This document shows, piece after piece, positions 32,700 through 39,165 of a DNA stretch of 64,000 bases. The stretch is taken from NCBI GenBank assembly GCA_034522495.1, contig JAXHLG010000002.1:744001-808000 (forward strand). The letters run 5' to 3'. The stretch's first letter is position 1, and every line of letters starts with the position of its first letter. Made by a program: the position numbers and the translations under genes. The notes under the pieces were generated by a model. That model saw only the letters and a program-made list of their open reading frames with translations, made no database searches and was not told the DNA's origin. Source of the stretch: JAXHLG01 sp034522495. Its GTDB lineage: Bacteria; Patescibacteriota; Minisyncoccia; Moranbacterales; DUUL01.

Positions 32700-32790
32700 G
32701 TCGGGACGGAGAGAATCGCCCGCCAGAGGCGGATTTCATTTTGTTACTAAATCAAAGATTTAGACAAAATGTTAAAACTCTCGCTACACC
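32700..32790 (-). pseudogene. tRNA 3' fragment with a 57-bp hairpin insert in the T-loop
   Basis: Reading the minus strand: GGTGTAGCGAGAGTT, then 57 extra bases (32719-32775), then CGATTCTCTCCGTCCCGAC. The same fragment without the insert occurs at 32811-32845. The insert falls inside the T-loop TTCGATT and itself consists of two hairpins (CCGCC with GGCGG; CTAAATC with GATTTAG). Confidence 0.7.
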
Positions 32791-32810
32791 AGTTTAAGCT
32801 TTAAGTTTCT

Positions 32811-32892
32811 GTCGGGACGGAGAGAATCGAACTCTCGCTACACCCACCCCACCTGTGGCTTCGCCACGAAGTGGCAGGCCATGGGCGCGTAC
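32811..32892 (-). pseudogene. tRNA-Pro 3' part with a 30-bp hairpin insert in the anticodon loop
   Basis: From the D-arm 3' side (GTAC) to the acceptor 3' strand (CGTCCCG, A). Anticodon stem CGCCC with GGGTG, T-arm GAGAG, TTCGATT, CTCTC. Without 30 extra bases the anticodon loop reads ATGGGGT, the same as intact tRNA-Pro(GGG) nearby. The insert is a hairpin-forming GC-rich piece flanked by TGG. The 5' third of the tRNA is missing and replaced by the end of the GIY-YIG gene. Confidence 0.65.
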
Positions 32893-32896
32893 ATTT

Positions 32897-33151
32897 TTAA
32901 TTAATATTAACATCTTCTAATCTTTTATTGATATAATTATATCCCTTATGGGTTTTAAAAAACCTTTCCTTTTTTCTTGCATCTTTGGAGTCAAGACACT
33001 TTTCTTTAAATAAAAGCTTTAAAGGCCTCCTGTTTTTTGTTGATCTTACTTGTCCGCTGTTGTGTTCCCTTATTCTTCTCTCAAGATTATTTGTGCTTCC
33101 AATATATCGACAATTATCCTTTAAGCTAAGTAAAACATACACTTCCCACAT
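32897..33151 (-). CDS. GIY-YIG nuclease domain protein
   Basis: 84 residues: VYVLLSLKDNCRYIGSTNNL contains the YVLL and YIGST equivalents of the GIY-YIG motif. RRIREHNSGQVRSTKNRRPL and a later Glu (KERFFKTHKG) follow the UvrC/YhbQ-like pattern. Single-domain members cut DNA, and some are homing enzymes. It lies exactly between an intact tRNA-Pro and a tRNA-Pro fragment, ending four bases before the fragment, which suggests a link with tRNA gene rearrangement. Confidence 0.85.
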   Translation of the reverse strand: MWEVYVLLSLKDNCRYIGSTNNLERRIREHNSGQVRSTKNRRPLKLLFKEKCLDSKDARKKERFFKTHKGYNYINKRLEDVNIN

Positions 33152-33187
33152 TTTTAAAATTTATCTTTTTGGGACAATAGCTATAAC

Positions 33188-33261
33188 TGGTCGGACTGCT
33201 GGGAATTGAACCCAGGCTACACGCACCCCATGCGTGCGTACTACCATTATACTACAGTCCG
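33188..33261 (-). tRNA. tRNA-Pro (anticodon GGG)
   Basis: Acceptor CGGACTG with CAGTCCG, discriminator A and encoded CCA. D-arm GTAT/GTAC, anticodon stem CACGC with GCGTG, loop ATGGGGT, T-arm CTGGG, TTCAATT, CCCAG. The C1-G72 pair fits proline tRNA. Confidence 0.9.
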
Positions 33262-33311
33262 GAGATGTATTATGAAGTTTGTATTTAGTATTATGGAAGA
33301 TGGCGCTTGAT

Positions 33312-33340
33312 TTGTCAATTTTATTAAAAAAGTCTAAAAT
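33312..33340 (+). promoter_or_regulatory. Promoter for the GT-C-like gene
   Basis: TTGTCA (33312-33317), 17-base spacer, TAAAAT (33335-33340), 27 bases before the ATG at 33368. Confidence 0.7.
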
Positions 33341-33367
33341 AGAAATATAATCCTAAATTAAAATGAA

Positions 33368-34918
33368 ATGAAATTAAACTGGAAAAATTCGCTAATCATT
33401 TTATTGCTGATTCTTGTCTTGGGGGGCTTTTTAAGGATGCACAAGCTGGAGAATCAGTCTTTCACGGCCGATGAATATTTGGGGATCAACGCGGTTTACG
33501 GCAAGGTGCAAACGGGAGAGTGGAAATTTTGGGATTGGAACAACTGGCAGCCCAGGGATGAAAAATACACCCGGGGATTGGTTTATTACGGGCAATCCGC
33601 TTTTCTGTTGAACTATCTCGACCCTACGGAAGTCAACTTCAGGATTCTTAGCGTCATTTGGGGAATGATGGCTATTGTGCTGATGTTTTTTGCGACTTAC
33701 TATTTTACCAAAAATTTTATTATTTCCCTTCTGTCTGCCTTTTTGTGGTCAATAAGCATCTCGGCCATTACTTTCGACCGGCACTTCCGGATGTACGCTA
33801 TGTTCGCGCCGGTTTATCTAGCCCTCTCCTTGTTTGTTTACCGCTTTCTGGAATCAAGGCCCGGCTTGAAATTAAACAAAATCAATTTTTTAAACAAGCT
33901 CTCCAAAAGGACGGAGCTGAATTGGTATTGTTTTTTCTTAGCTGTTTTTCTCCTCTGGCTTTCTTTTTCCACCCACTTGTTGACCGTTAACCTCTTTCCG
34001 GTAATAACTCTTTATTTGATAATCTTAGCTTACGCGCAATACCGGAAAAACAAAAACTGGAAAAACAAGTACGCTTACCTCCTGGCGATACCGGTTGTCT
34101 CGCTTGCCGGGCTCTTGGCCACGGGCATCTACAAGCGGGCAGCCAGCTTTTTCGACTTCCCCGTCAATCATTTCAAGCATTTGGAGAACATCACCTTGGA
34201 CTACAGCCACACAATCCTTGCGATGACCTTGCTGGTTTTGGGAGCAATTTACCTGATCAGCCGAAATTTCAAAAAGGGTCTCTGGCTGACACTCTCTTTC
34301 GCCGTTCCCTTCCTGCTGGCCATTTTTGTCTGGGACAGAAATCCGGGAGACCAGTATATCTACTTTATCCAGACTTTTGAAGTTATCTTGATAGCTTCCG
34401 GCATATACTTTGCCTCCAGCTGGCTAGCGGAAAAATTCCGAGGAAAGCACTGGTACGATTTTCTGTTTAAAAAAAACAAGCATGGCTTGGTTTTCTGGGC
34501 AATCGTGCTTTATTTAATTTTCGCTGTTTATAATTTCGGCTACTGGGATCAAGACAACAGCTTCTACAAAAAAATAGCCTACTGGGATAATTCCAATTAC
34601 CGGGAAGTGTTTGCTTATTACAAAAAACACCGCTCTCCGGACGCTCTGCTTGTAACCCGTGATTTCCGCAATTATTACTACGCCAAACTGGAAACCCCTG
34701 TCTTTGACTTCGGCGGCGAAAATCAAGAAGAAGACAAACTCACCCTGGAAAAAATCAAAAATCTGGAACAAAAAAACAAAGAAGTCTGGATCGTCATCTC
34801 CACCAACGACCACGCCTACATCAAATCCCCCGCCCGTCACTACATCCGCGACAACTACGAACCGCTGGAATCCCGCTACGCCAACGATTCTATGGAGATT
34901 TGGAGGTGGAAGAAATAA
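33368..34918 (+). CDS. Polytopic membrane glycosyltransferase (GT39/GT-C-like)
   Basis: 516 residues with about 10 membrane segments. The start SLIILLLILVLGGFLRMHKL then SFTADEYLG gives the R-x and DE motif of the first luminal loop of GT-C enzymes, which take sugars from polyprenyl phosphate. FDRHFRMYAMFAPVYLALSL is the typical second motif. The C-terminal 100 residues are soluble (ALLVTRDFRNYYYAKLETPV). It is one of very few plus-strand genes and has its own promoter and terminator. An earlier ATG at 33363 runs into a stop. Confidence 0.8.
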   Translation: MKLNWKNSLIILLLILVLGGFLRMHKLENQSFTADEYLGINAVYGKVQTGEWKFWDWNNWQPRDEKYTRGLVYYGQSAFLLNYLDPTEVNFRILSVIWGMMAIVLMFFATYYFTKNFIISLLSAFLWSISISAITFDRHFRMYAMFAPVYLALSLFVYRFLESRPGLKLNKINFLNKLSKRTELNWYCFFLAVFLLWLSFSTHLLTVNLFPVITLYLIILAYAQYRKNKNWKNKYAYLLAIPVVSLAGLLATGIYKRAASFFDFPVNHFKHLENITLDYSHTILAMTLLVLGAIYLISRNFKKGLWLTLSFAVPFLLAIFVWDRNPGDQYIYFIQTFEVILIASGIYFASSWLAEKFRGKHWYDFLFKKNKHGLVFWAIVLYLIFAVYNFGYWDQDNSFYKKIAYWDNSNYREVFAYYKKHRSPDALLVTRDFRNYYYAKLETPVFDFGGENQEEDKLTLEKIKNLEQKNKEVWIVISTNDHAYIKSPARHYIRDNYEPLESRYANDSMEIWRWKK

Positions 34919-34933
34919 ACAATTGTCTTAAAT

Positions 34934-34970
34934 AAAAAAAGGCCCTGGTAATTTTATCACCCGGGCCTTT
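34934..34970. terminator. Bidirectional terminator
   Basis: AAAAAGGCCC and GG pair with CC and GGGCCTTT; it separates the plus-strand membrane protein from the minus-strand ATP-grasp-like gene. Confidence 0.75.
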
Positions 34971-34980
34971 ATCTTTTTAG

Positions 34981-36189
34981 TTAAAGAACACACGTGGAAA
35001 CTGCGTCAGAAGCTCCATGAACTATATCGGAGTTTCTGATGGTGGCCATTCCCTTATGGAATATACTGGTTCCATCTGAATTCAAGAAAACAAAAGGAGA
35101 GAATCTGGCTTTTCCTTCATAACTGGCGACATTTCCATTTTTTACTTCTATGGAAAATTTATCTGAGGAGTTAAACTCCTGCACCAAAGGAATGCCAAAT
35201 TTTCCACCTCTCCAAGAATTAGCCACCGGTCTGCCGTTATTGTCGGCAAGGGCCAATATTGATTCTTGCCAAGCCTTGCTGCCGATGCTTTTTCCAAGAT
35301 TCAACGACGTTGTCTCGGAAGAAATCATTTTTTCCATTTCTCCAGACTTAACAAGATGCTTCTTGATCAAATTCCTGGGATAATAGGCAACGGTTTCGCT
35401 GTTGCCTTCATGGAGAAGAAAAGTTGTCGCGACAGACTCTTTGAACTTCACAAATTCATCTTTTCCCATGTACATGACCCAATACGGTTCATAAGTCGGA
35501 TCATGCAAGACAGCCATCCAGATTTTACTACCCAAAAAGGATAGACCTGGATGAAGAAATTGTTTATTTCTCTTTTTGCGAGAAGTTGCCAAAGCTTGTT
35601 TATTAAGTTCCGGCAGATAATAAAACCTATCCACAAAACAGCCCTTGGGAATTCCGGTCTCCTCAATGTTTCCCAAGCTGATGTTGATTCCTTTTTCTTT
35701 TACGCGTTTCACGAAATAAGAGCAATCGCTTTCATACCCCTTGAAAGCATTATTGATCCCATAGATAATTTTTTGGTCGTCAAGTTTTTCTCTTTCAAGA
35801 AAGGAAACATAGTCTTCAATTAAATTGCTTTTTCCCAGCAATTGTTCTTCCGCGCAGGAGGTTACGCCTCTTCCTCCCGGCATCGTTTCGATTTCAACAA
35901 TATATGGCCTCCCCGAGCTGACCACTATGTCCAACCTAAACACACAAGCCAAAGGAGCGCTATCTATATAATTGTTGAAAAAATTGACCATATCCTCTCC
36001 GACCTGTCCAGCAACAATTTTTTTAAGAGTTTGATCATTTTTGAATATTTGAGAACAGGCCTTAAAAAAAAGCCCGAAGTCTAAATGACTTATTTTCTCA
36101 AGAACTTCGCCTGCTTTCAATGGGGAGGAAGGCACAATTGGCTCTCCTTCTTCCTGATAAAAACTTCTCAACACTTCATTGATCAGCAT
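34981..36189 (-). CDS. ATP-grasp-like protein, possible ligase
   Basis: 402 residues from MLINEVLRSFYQEEGEPIVP, chosen because AGGAGGGG lies two bases before the ATG. The segment CVFRLDIVVSSGRPYIVEIE followed by TMPGGRG resembles the substrate part of ATP-grasp and pre-ATP-grasp carboxylate ligases. Near the C-terminus, ARFSPFVFLNSDGTSIFHKG and ATIRNSDIVHG could be the metal and nucleotide part. I am not sure of the family; a peptide or amino acid ligase is the best guess. The gene is preceded by a leader ORF and terminator (attenuator B), and the M20 peptidase gene lies upstream. Confidence 0.55.
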   Translation of the reverse strand: MLINEVLRSFYQEEGEPIVPSSPLKAGEVLEKISHLDFGLFFKACSQIFKNDQTLKKIVAGQVGEDMVNFFNNYIDSAPLACVFRLDIVVSSGRPYIVEIETMPGGRGVTSCAEEQLLGKSNLIEDYVSFLEREKLDDQKIIYGINNAFKGYESDCSYFVKRVKEKGINISLGNIEETGIPKGCFVDRFYYLPELNKQALATSRKKRNKQFLHPGLSFLGSKIWMAVLHDPTYEPYWVMYMGKDEFVKFKESVATTFLLHEGNSETVAYYPRNLIKKHLVKSGEMEKMISSETTSLNLGKSIGSKAWQESILALADNNGRPVANSWRGGKFGIPLVQEFNSSDKFSIEVKNGNVASYEGKARFSPFVFLNSDGTSIFHKGMATIRNSDIVHGASDAVSTCVL

Positions 36190-36231
36190 AACCCCTCCTG
36201 TTATTGTTTGTATATTTTGTTTTTCAAGAAC

Positions 36232-36445
36232 AAAAAACCGATCTTTTGAGACCGGCTTTTTGTTGAGTTTATTGGGAAGAAAATTATATTTTAATAAAAT
36301 CATCAAAAAACCGGCCTCTAGCATAAGCATGAGCATAAAAACAAAAGCCCCAAAACAACATACTGCCGATTTTTTGATTTGAATTATTCATAAATAAAAT
36401 TTTTTACATCTATAAAAAATGTAACAGAAAAAAAATATTTGTCAA
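36232..36445 (-). promoter_or_regulatory. Attenuator B (aromatic-rich leader) for the ATP-grasp-like gene
   Basis: Promoter TTGACA (36440-36445), 16-base spacer, TACATT (36418-36423). Four pairing segments in plus coordinates: 1 at 36365-36375, 2 at 36305-36315, 3 at 36252-36261, 4 at 36232-36244. Segments 1 and 2 pair over 11 bases and 2 and 3 over 10, each with one GU. Segments 3 and 4 (CCGGUCU with AGAUCGG) form a terminator followed by six U. The leader ORF covers segments 1 and 2. This is the classic layout of ribosome-controlled attenuation. Confidence 0.7.
36284..36391 (-). CDS. Leader peptide, 35 residues, aromatic-rich
   Basis: Starts MNNSNQKIGS, then MLFWGFCFYAHAYARG. Between pairing segments 1 and 2 lie codons for Phe (three), Trp, Tyr (two), His and Cys. 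It starts about 20 bases after the expected transcript start. No ribosome site is evident. A longer in-frame extension of the 34981-36189 gene overlaps it in another frame, but that one lacks a ribosome site. Confidence 0.6.
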   Translation of the reverse strand: MNNSNQKIGSMLFWGFCFYAHAYARGRFFDDFIKI

Positions 36446-36469
36446 ATTTTTGGTATTAATATCTTCCTG

Positions 36470-37555
36470 TTAAACTTTTGCCAGTCTTTTCAAAAACCAA
36501 TATATTTGCTCCATCTCGGACAAATCCACATATTCATTATGCTGGTGAGCATTATGATAGCCCGAGCCTAGGGTGGCCACATTAATTCCATGGCTATTAA
36601 TAACATTGGCATCGCTCCCGCCAAATGTAGCAAAGAAGTTGGGTTTTAAATCCATCTCATTATAAACTTTTTCCATTTTTTTTATAATGCCTCTTTGTTG
36701 GCTCAATTTATAGCCCTCAAAAAAAAGTTCTTTTTGTACTTGACAGGAAGCTCCGTGTTTTTTGGCTGTATTTTTAAATATTTTTTCTATTCTTTCGCCT
36801 TCTTTTTGAGCCAATCGAGTATTAAAGCTTCTTAACTCCGCCTCCAGTTCGGCTTTCCCTGGAACTGTATTGCGAGCAGTTCCGGATTTCAGTATCCCTA
36901 TGTTCCAGGTAACTTCATTGTGAGAATAACCCCAATTTACGGAAGAAATAGCCTCAGAAGCTACTTGCAAAGCGTTAACGCCATTTTCCGGTTCTCTGGG
37001 ATGAACAGCTTTGCCCGTAAACTGGGCATCAAACTTAACAAAGCACGGCGCTTGACTGACCACTTGAGTAACCGGCCCATCTTCATCAAGCACCACTCCT
37101 TCAATGGAATCAAGCAAAGAATAGTCCAAATTTATAGCTCCACGCAAGCCGGCTTCCTCCCCCCTGGTAAAAACCGCCTCGATGGCCCTTTTGTTATTCG
37201 ACTTATCACTAGCATAATCAACCAAAAATTCAACAATAATCGCAAGCCCCGACTTCGGATCGGCCCCCAGAATATTTTCGCCGCTTGATTTGATTACGTC
37301 TTTGCGTTGAGAATATTTAACGTTCGGATTCGGCTCGGGAATATCCATATGAGTATTAAGCAATAAAGGAGTGCCTTTCTCTTTCCCTGAAACTTTAGCT
37401 ATTAAGTTTCCAAAACTGTCTTTTTGGATCTCAATATCGTTTTCCTTTAATCTATTCATCAAGTAACTAACAATTTTGTTTTCCTCAGGATAAACTTCGC
37501 TGATATTTATCATTTCTAGAAAAGTTTTTTTCAAACGGTTTTTAATCTCGCTCAT
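36470..37555 (-). CDS. M20-family peptidase (PepT-like)
   Basis: 361 residues from MSEIKNRLKKTFLEMINISE; the longer upstream frame is rejected because it crosses a terminator and a small gene in another frame. Zinc-ligand motifs: LLNTHMDIPEP, the ADPKSGLAIIVEF Asp, FTRGEEAGLRGA (Glu pair), VVLDEDGP and the C-terminal GYHNAHQHNEYV His. Such enzymes release N-terminal residues from tripeptides. For an organism that must import peptides, this would supply amino acids. The neighbouring attenuators would fit amino acid control. Confidence 0.85.
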   Translation of the reverse strand: MSEIKNRLKKTFLEMINISEVYPEENKIVSYLMNRLKENDIEIQKDSFGNLIAKVSGKEKGTPLLLNTHMDIPEPNPNVKYSQRKDVIKSSGENILGADPKSGLAIIVEFLVDYASDKSNNKRAIEAVFTRGEEAGLRGAINLDYSLLDSIEGVVLDEDGPVTQVVSQAPCFVKFDAQFTGKAVHPREPENGVNALQVASEAISSVNWGYSHNEVTWNIGILKSGTARNTVPGKAELEAELRSFNTRLAQKEGERIEKIFKNTAKKHGASCQVQKELFFEGYKLSQQRGIIKKMEKVYNEMDLKPNFFATFGGSDANVINSHGINVATLGSGYHNAHQHNEYVDLSEMEQIYWFLKRLAKV

Positions 37556-37599
37556 ATGGAACGTTTTAATGCTTATTTCTAATGACAACATACTACCAC

Positions 37600-37638
37600 A
37601 AAAGAAAAAAACGGCATAGCCAAGATTGGTTATGCCGT
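37600..37638 (-). terminator. Rho-independent terminator
   Basis: ACGGCATA and CCAA pair with TTGG and TATGCCGT; seven T follow on the minus strand. Ends the zinc-ribbon gene before the M20 peptidase. Confidence 0.85.
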
Positions 37639-37652
37639 AATTATGGGATGAA

Positions 37653-37781
37653 TTAATCATCTTCCCACTTCGCCCCGCACTTGGGACAAACATTTTCCCT
37701 TTTTTGAGGATCTTTTTCGAAGGCATGCCCGCAAAAACAAACAACTCGATTGCCCCCTATGGGATTGTAGAAAGGTACCAT
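37653..37781 (-). CDS. 42-residue zinc-ribbon protein
   Basis: Starts MVPFYNPIGGNRVVCFCGHA; the ribosome site AGGAGG lies six bases before the ATG. Two Cys pairs (CFC and CPKC) with a His nearby would bind one zinc. The protein ends GAKWEDD. It lies between attenuator A upstream and a strong terminator downstream, so it is the sole gene of an amino-acid-responsive unit. The zinc-ribbon shape recalls cytochrome c oxidase subunit Vb-like folds or small ribosome-associated ribbons. Function unknown. Confidence 0.75.
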   Translation of the reverse strand: MVPFYNPIGGNRVVCFCGHAFEKDPQKRENVCPKCGAKWEDD

Positions 37782-37809
37782 GATCTCCTCCTTTTGTAGT
37801 TTCAAAATT

Positions 37810-37996
37810 AAAAAATCCGGCTCGAGGCCGGTTTTTAACTTTCTTGAATTTATGAATGTTTAGTTAAAATGAAAACCGGCCCTGCGTTGAGGAATAATAA
37901 TAGCAATAATAATGCCGGTTATAAATTTAACTAAATTCATAATTAAATCTTTCTTGATTATATTTATTATTTTATTAAAAAATGATTTGTTGTCAA
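37810..37996 (-). promoter_or_regulatory. Attenuator A (isoleucine leader) for the zinc-ribbon gene
   Basis: Promoter TTGACA (37991-37996), 16-base spacer, TAAAAT (37969-37974). Segments in plus coordinates: 1 GCCGGTT 37914-37920; 2 AAAACCGGCC 37872-37881; 3 GGCCGGTTTT 37826-37835; 4 CCGGC 37817-37821 followed by an A-run (U-run in RNA). Segments 1:2 pair over 7 bases, 2:3 over 10 perfect bases, and 3:4 form the terminator. A ribosome held at the Ile codons would cover segment 1 and let 2:3 block the terminator. Confidence 0.8.
37860..37940 (-). CDS. Leader peptide, 26 residues, seven Ile
   Basis: MNLVKFITGIIIAIIIPQ, then RRAGFHFN. Six ATT codons come in two runs of three, split by one Ala codon, directly between pairing segments 1 and 2. 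The arrangement recalls the ilv leader peptide of enteric bacteria, which also has an Ile run followed by Pro. A weak AAGAAAG precedes the start. Confidence 0.75.
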   Translation of the reverse strand: MNLVKFITGIIIAIIIPQRRAGFHFN

Positions 37997-38096
37997 GAAG
38001 AAAGTTCATTTTAATATTTTAACATATTAACATTTAAACAGTTTTTTCATTGACTAGTGTTGTGAGCACATAACAAATTAGCTTTTTTTAGCGAAA

Positions 38097-38140
38097 GTCA
38101 GAAGTTCGAATTCTGCGGATGCAGAAGTCGAACTTCTGAC
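38097..38140. repeat. Twin-hairpin repeat P4, copy 1
   Basis: GTCAGAAGTTCGAATTCTGC and its inverted partner around GGAT. Each arm folds on itself. A second copy lies at 42309-42354 and a single arm at 31786-31804. Confidence 0.7.
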
Positions 38141-38184
38141 TGATTTTTCTGAATTTTCAAGCCAGGATTAAAATTAGCAATTGA

Positions 38185-38212
38185 AAAACCCCGCCGAGTT
38201 TGGCAGGGTTTT
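38185..38212 (-). terminator. Rho-independent terminator
   Basis: AACCCTGCC with GGCGGGGTT, then a run of five T on the minus strand. Ends 38236-38403. Confidence 0.8.
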
Positions 38213-38235
38213 GGTTTTTTTTATTGGCAAAACGT

Positions 38236-38403
38236 TTATGCTTTGTTAGCAACCCCCTCTTGATTAATTCTTTTCATTTCCTCAAATTGCCTGCAGCGAA
38301 AGCAAATTTCGGTTCGCTTATCTTTATCGGTTATTAACGGGGTTGCCTTGCACCGCTTGCACCATTCCTTGACTTCACTCATAATTCTTTCATAAGCGTT
38401 CAT
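38236..38403 (-). CDS. 55-residue zinc-finger protein
   Basis: Starts MNAYERIMSEVKEWCKRCKA, with AGGAG seven bases upstream. Two CxxC pairs (CKRC and CFRC) separated by 16 residues would form a small zinc finger between charged helices. It follows attenuator C and ends at a strong terminator. Like the 37653 gene, it is a tiny Cys-rich protein under apparent leader control. Not recognised. Confidence 0.7.
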   Translation of the reverse strand: MNAYERIMSEVKEWCKRCKATPLITDKDKRTEICFRCRQFEEMKRINQEGVANKA

Positions 38404-38436
38404 AGCCAATCTCCTTTTCTGTTTAAATTCGACAAG

Positions 38437-38556
38437 AAAAAAGCCATCCGGGTGGATGGCTTTGCTGAAAAATTTAAAGAACAATTAGATGCAAAAAGCC
38501 ACCCGAGATTTCTCGGTCAACAACAATAGCAACTGTTGCTGAATACTTTTTTGCAT
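38437..38556 (-). promoter_or_regulatory. Attenuator C (leucine leader) for the 55-residue protein
   Basis: Segments in plus coordinates: 1 at 38546-38556 (start codon region), 2 at 38489-38505, 3 at 38449-38465, 4 at 38437-38449. Segment 1 pairs with the 3' part of 2 (AUGCAAAAA with UUUUUGCAU). Segment 2 pairs with 3 (CGGGU with ACCCG and GGCUUU with AAAGCC, 4-base bulge). Segments 3 and 4 form terminator AAGCCAUCC/GGAUGGCUU plus U6. No promoter is clear upstream; transcripts may enter from 38725-39114. Confidence 0.65.
38485..38556 (-). CDS. Leader peptide, 23 residues, five Leu
   Basis: MQKSIQQQLLLLLTEKSR, then VAFCI. The five Leu codons (TTG CTA TTG TTG TTG) directly precede pairing segment 2. 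A small CCGAGA/TCTCGG hairpin lies after them. No ribosome site. Confidence 0.65.
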   Translation of the reverse strand: MQKSIQQQLLLLLTEKSRVAFCI

Positions 38557-38578
38557 CCGAAAATTTTAAAAATTAATT

Positions 38579-38607
38579 GGAGCAGGCAGGATCTCACTGC
38601 CTGCTCC
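38579..38607 (-). terminator. Terminator-like hairpin before leader C
   Basis: GGAGCAGGCA pairs with TGCCTGCTCC (10 bp). T-rich sequence follows. Between it and the 38725 stop lies a 20-codon ORF (MPWEHRIPGRLNEAYHFCSG, 38655-38717) and more hairpin-forming sequence (GGGGAG, UAUCGC with GCGAUA), so this stretch may be a further structured leader. Confidence 0.55.
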
Positions 38608-38724
38608 GTGAATAAGGGAGAGATATCGCTTGATGGCGATACTCCCCAGACGCCTCAGCCGGAGCAGAAGTGGTAAGCTTCGTTTAGCCGGCCGGGGATT
38701 CTGTGTTCCCACGGCATCGAAATT

Positions 38725-39114
38725 TTAGGAGGCGTGAAGAGATATTTGCTCTTTTCTTGCCAGTTTTGCCTGAATAATTCGTTGCATATTTTCCTTAAAG
38801 TCTGCCTGATTTCTTTCTTGGAGAGCCTTCCTGGCTCTTTTGCGAGCATCATCTTCAACCTGCAAACAAAACCATAATTTCTCCATAAAAGTAGAGCGTC
38901 CTGTTGAGTTGCCTGGATCAATAAATTCTTTTTTTCTGATGTCTCGCCCCTGCAGAGCCATTTTAAATTCATCCTTGTTTAATTCACCTATCTGGTGAAG
39001 CCCCTTAACCGCCCTTCGATAATTTCTCGTGCCAGGGTTGGATTCATAAAACTTGCGATTCAACTTGGTTCGAATCCTCACAACCTTCGATGAATTAACT
39101 TTCTCCGCCTTCAT
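38725..39114 (-). CDS. 129-residue basic protein, unknown
   Basis: Starts MKAEKVNSSKVVRIRTKLNR, with GGAGG directly upstream. This start is preferred over a longer frame because that one would run through terminator D. The protein is helical and basic (TRNYRRAVKGLHQIGELNKD, then KLWFCLQVEDDARKRARKAL). It could bind RNA or the ribosome; I do not recognise it. Placed downstream of attenuator D. Confidence 0.65.
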   Translation of the reverse strand: MKAEKVNSSKVVRIRTKLNRKFYESNPGTRNYRRAVKGLHQIGELNKDEFKMALQGRDIRKKEFIDPGNSTGRSTFMEKLWFCLQVEDDARKRARKALQERNQADFKENMQRIIQAKLARKEQISLHAS

Positions 39115-39165
39115 AAAAAACCTCCATCGTGAAATTTTAAAAAGCCTCCTACTAACAAAAAGAAC

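Noticed and set aside
37555..37744. N-terminal extension of the M20 peptidase
   Set aside because: Would run through a terminator and the zinc-ribbon gene in another frame; family similarity begins at MSEIKNRL.
38655..38972. 105-codon ORF overlapping the 129-residue gene
   Set aside because: Overlaps a gene with a better ribosome site in another frame; only its last 20 codons, which have their own ATG, might matter as a leader.
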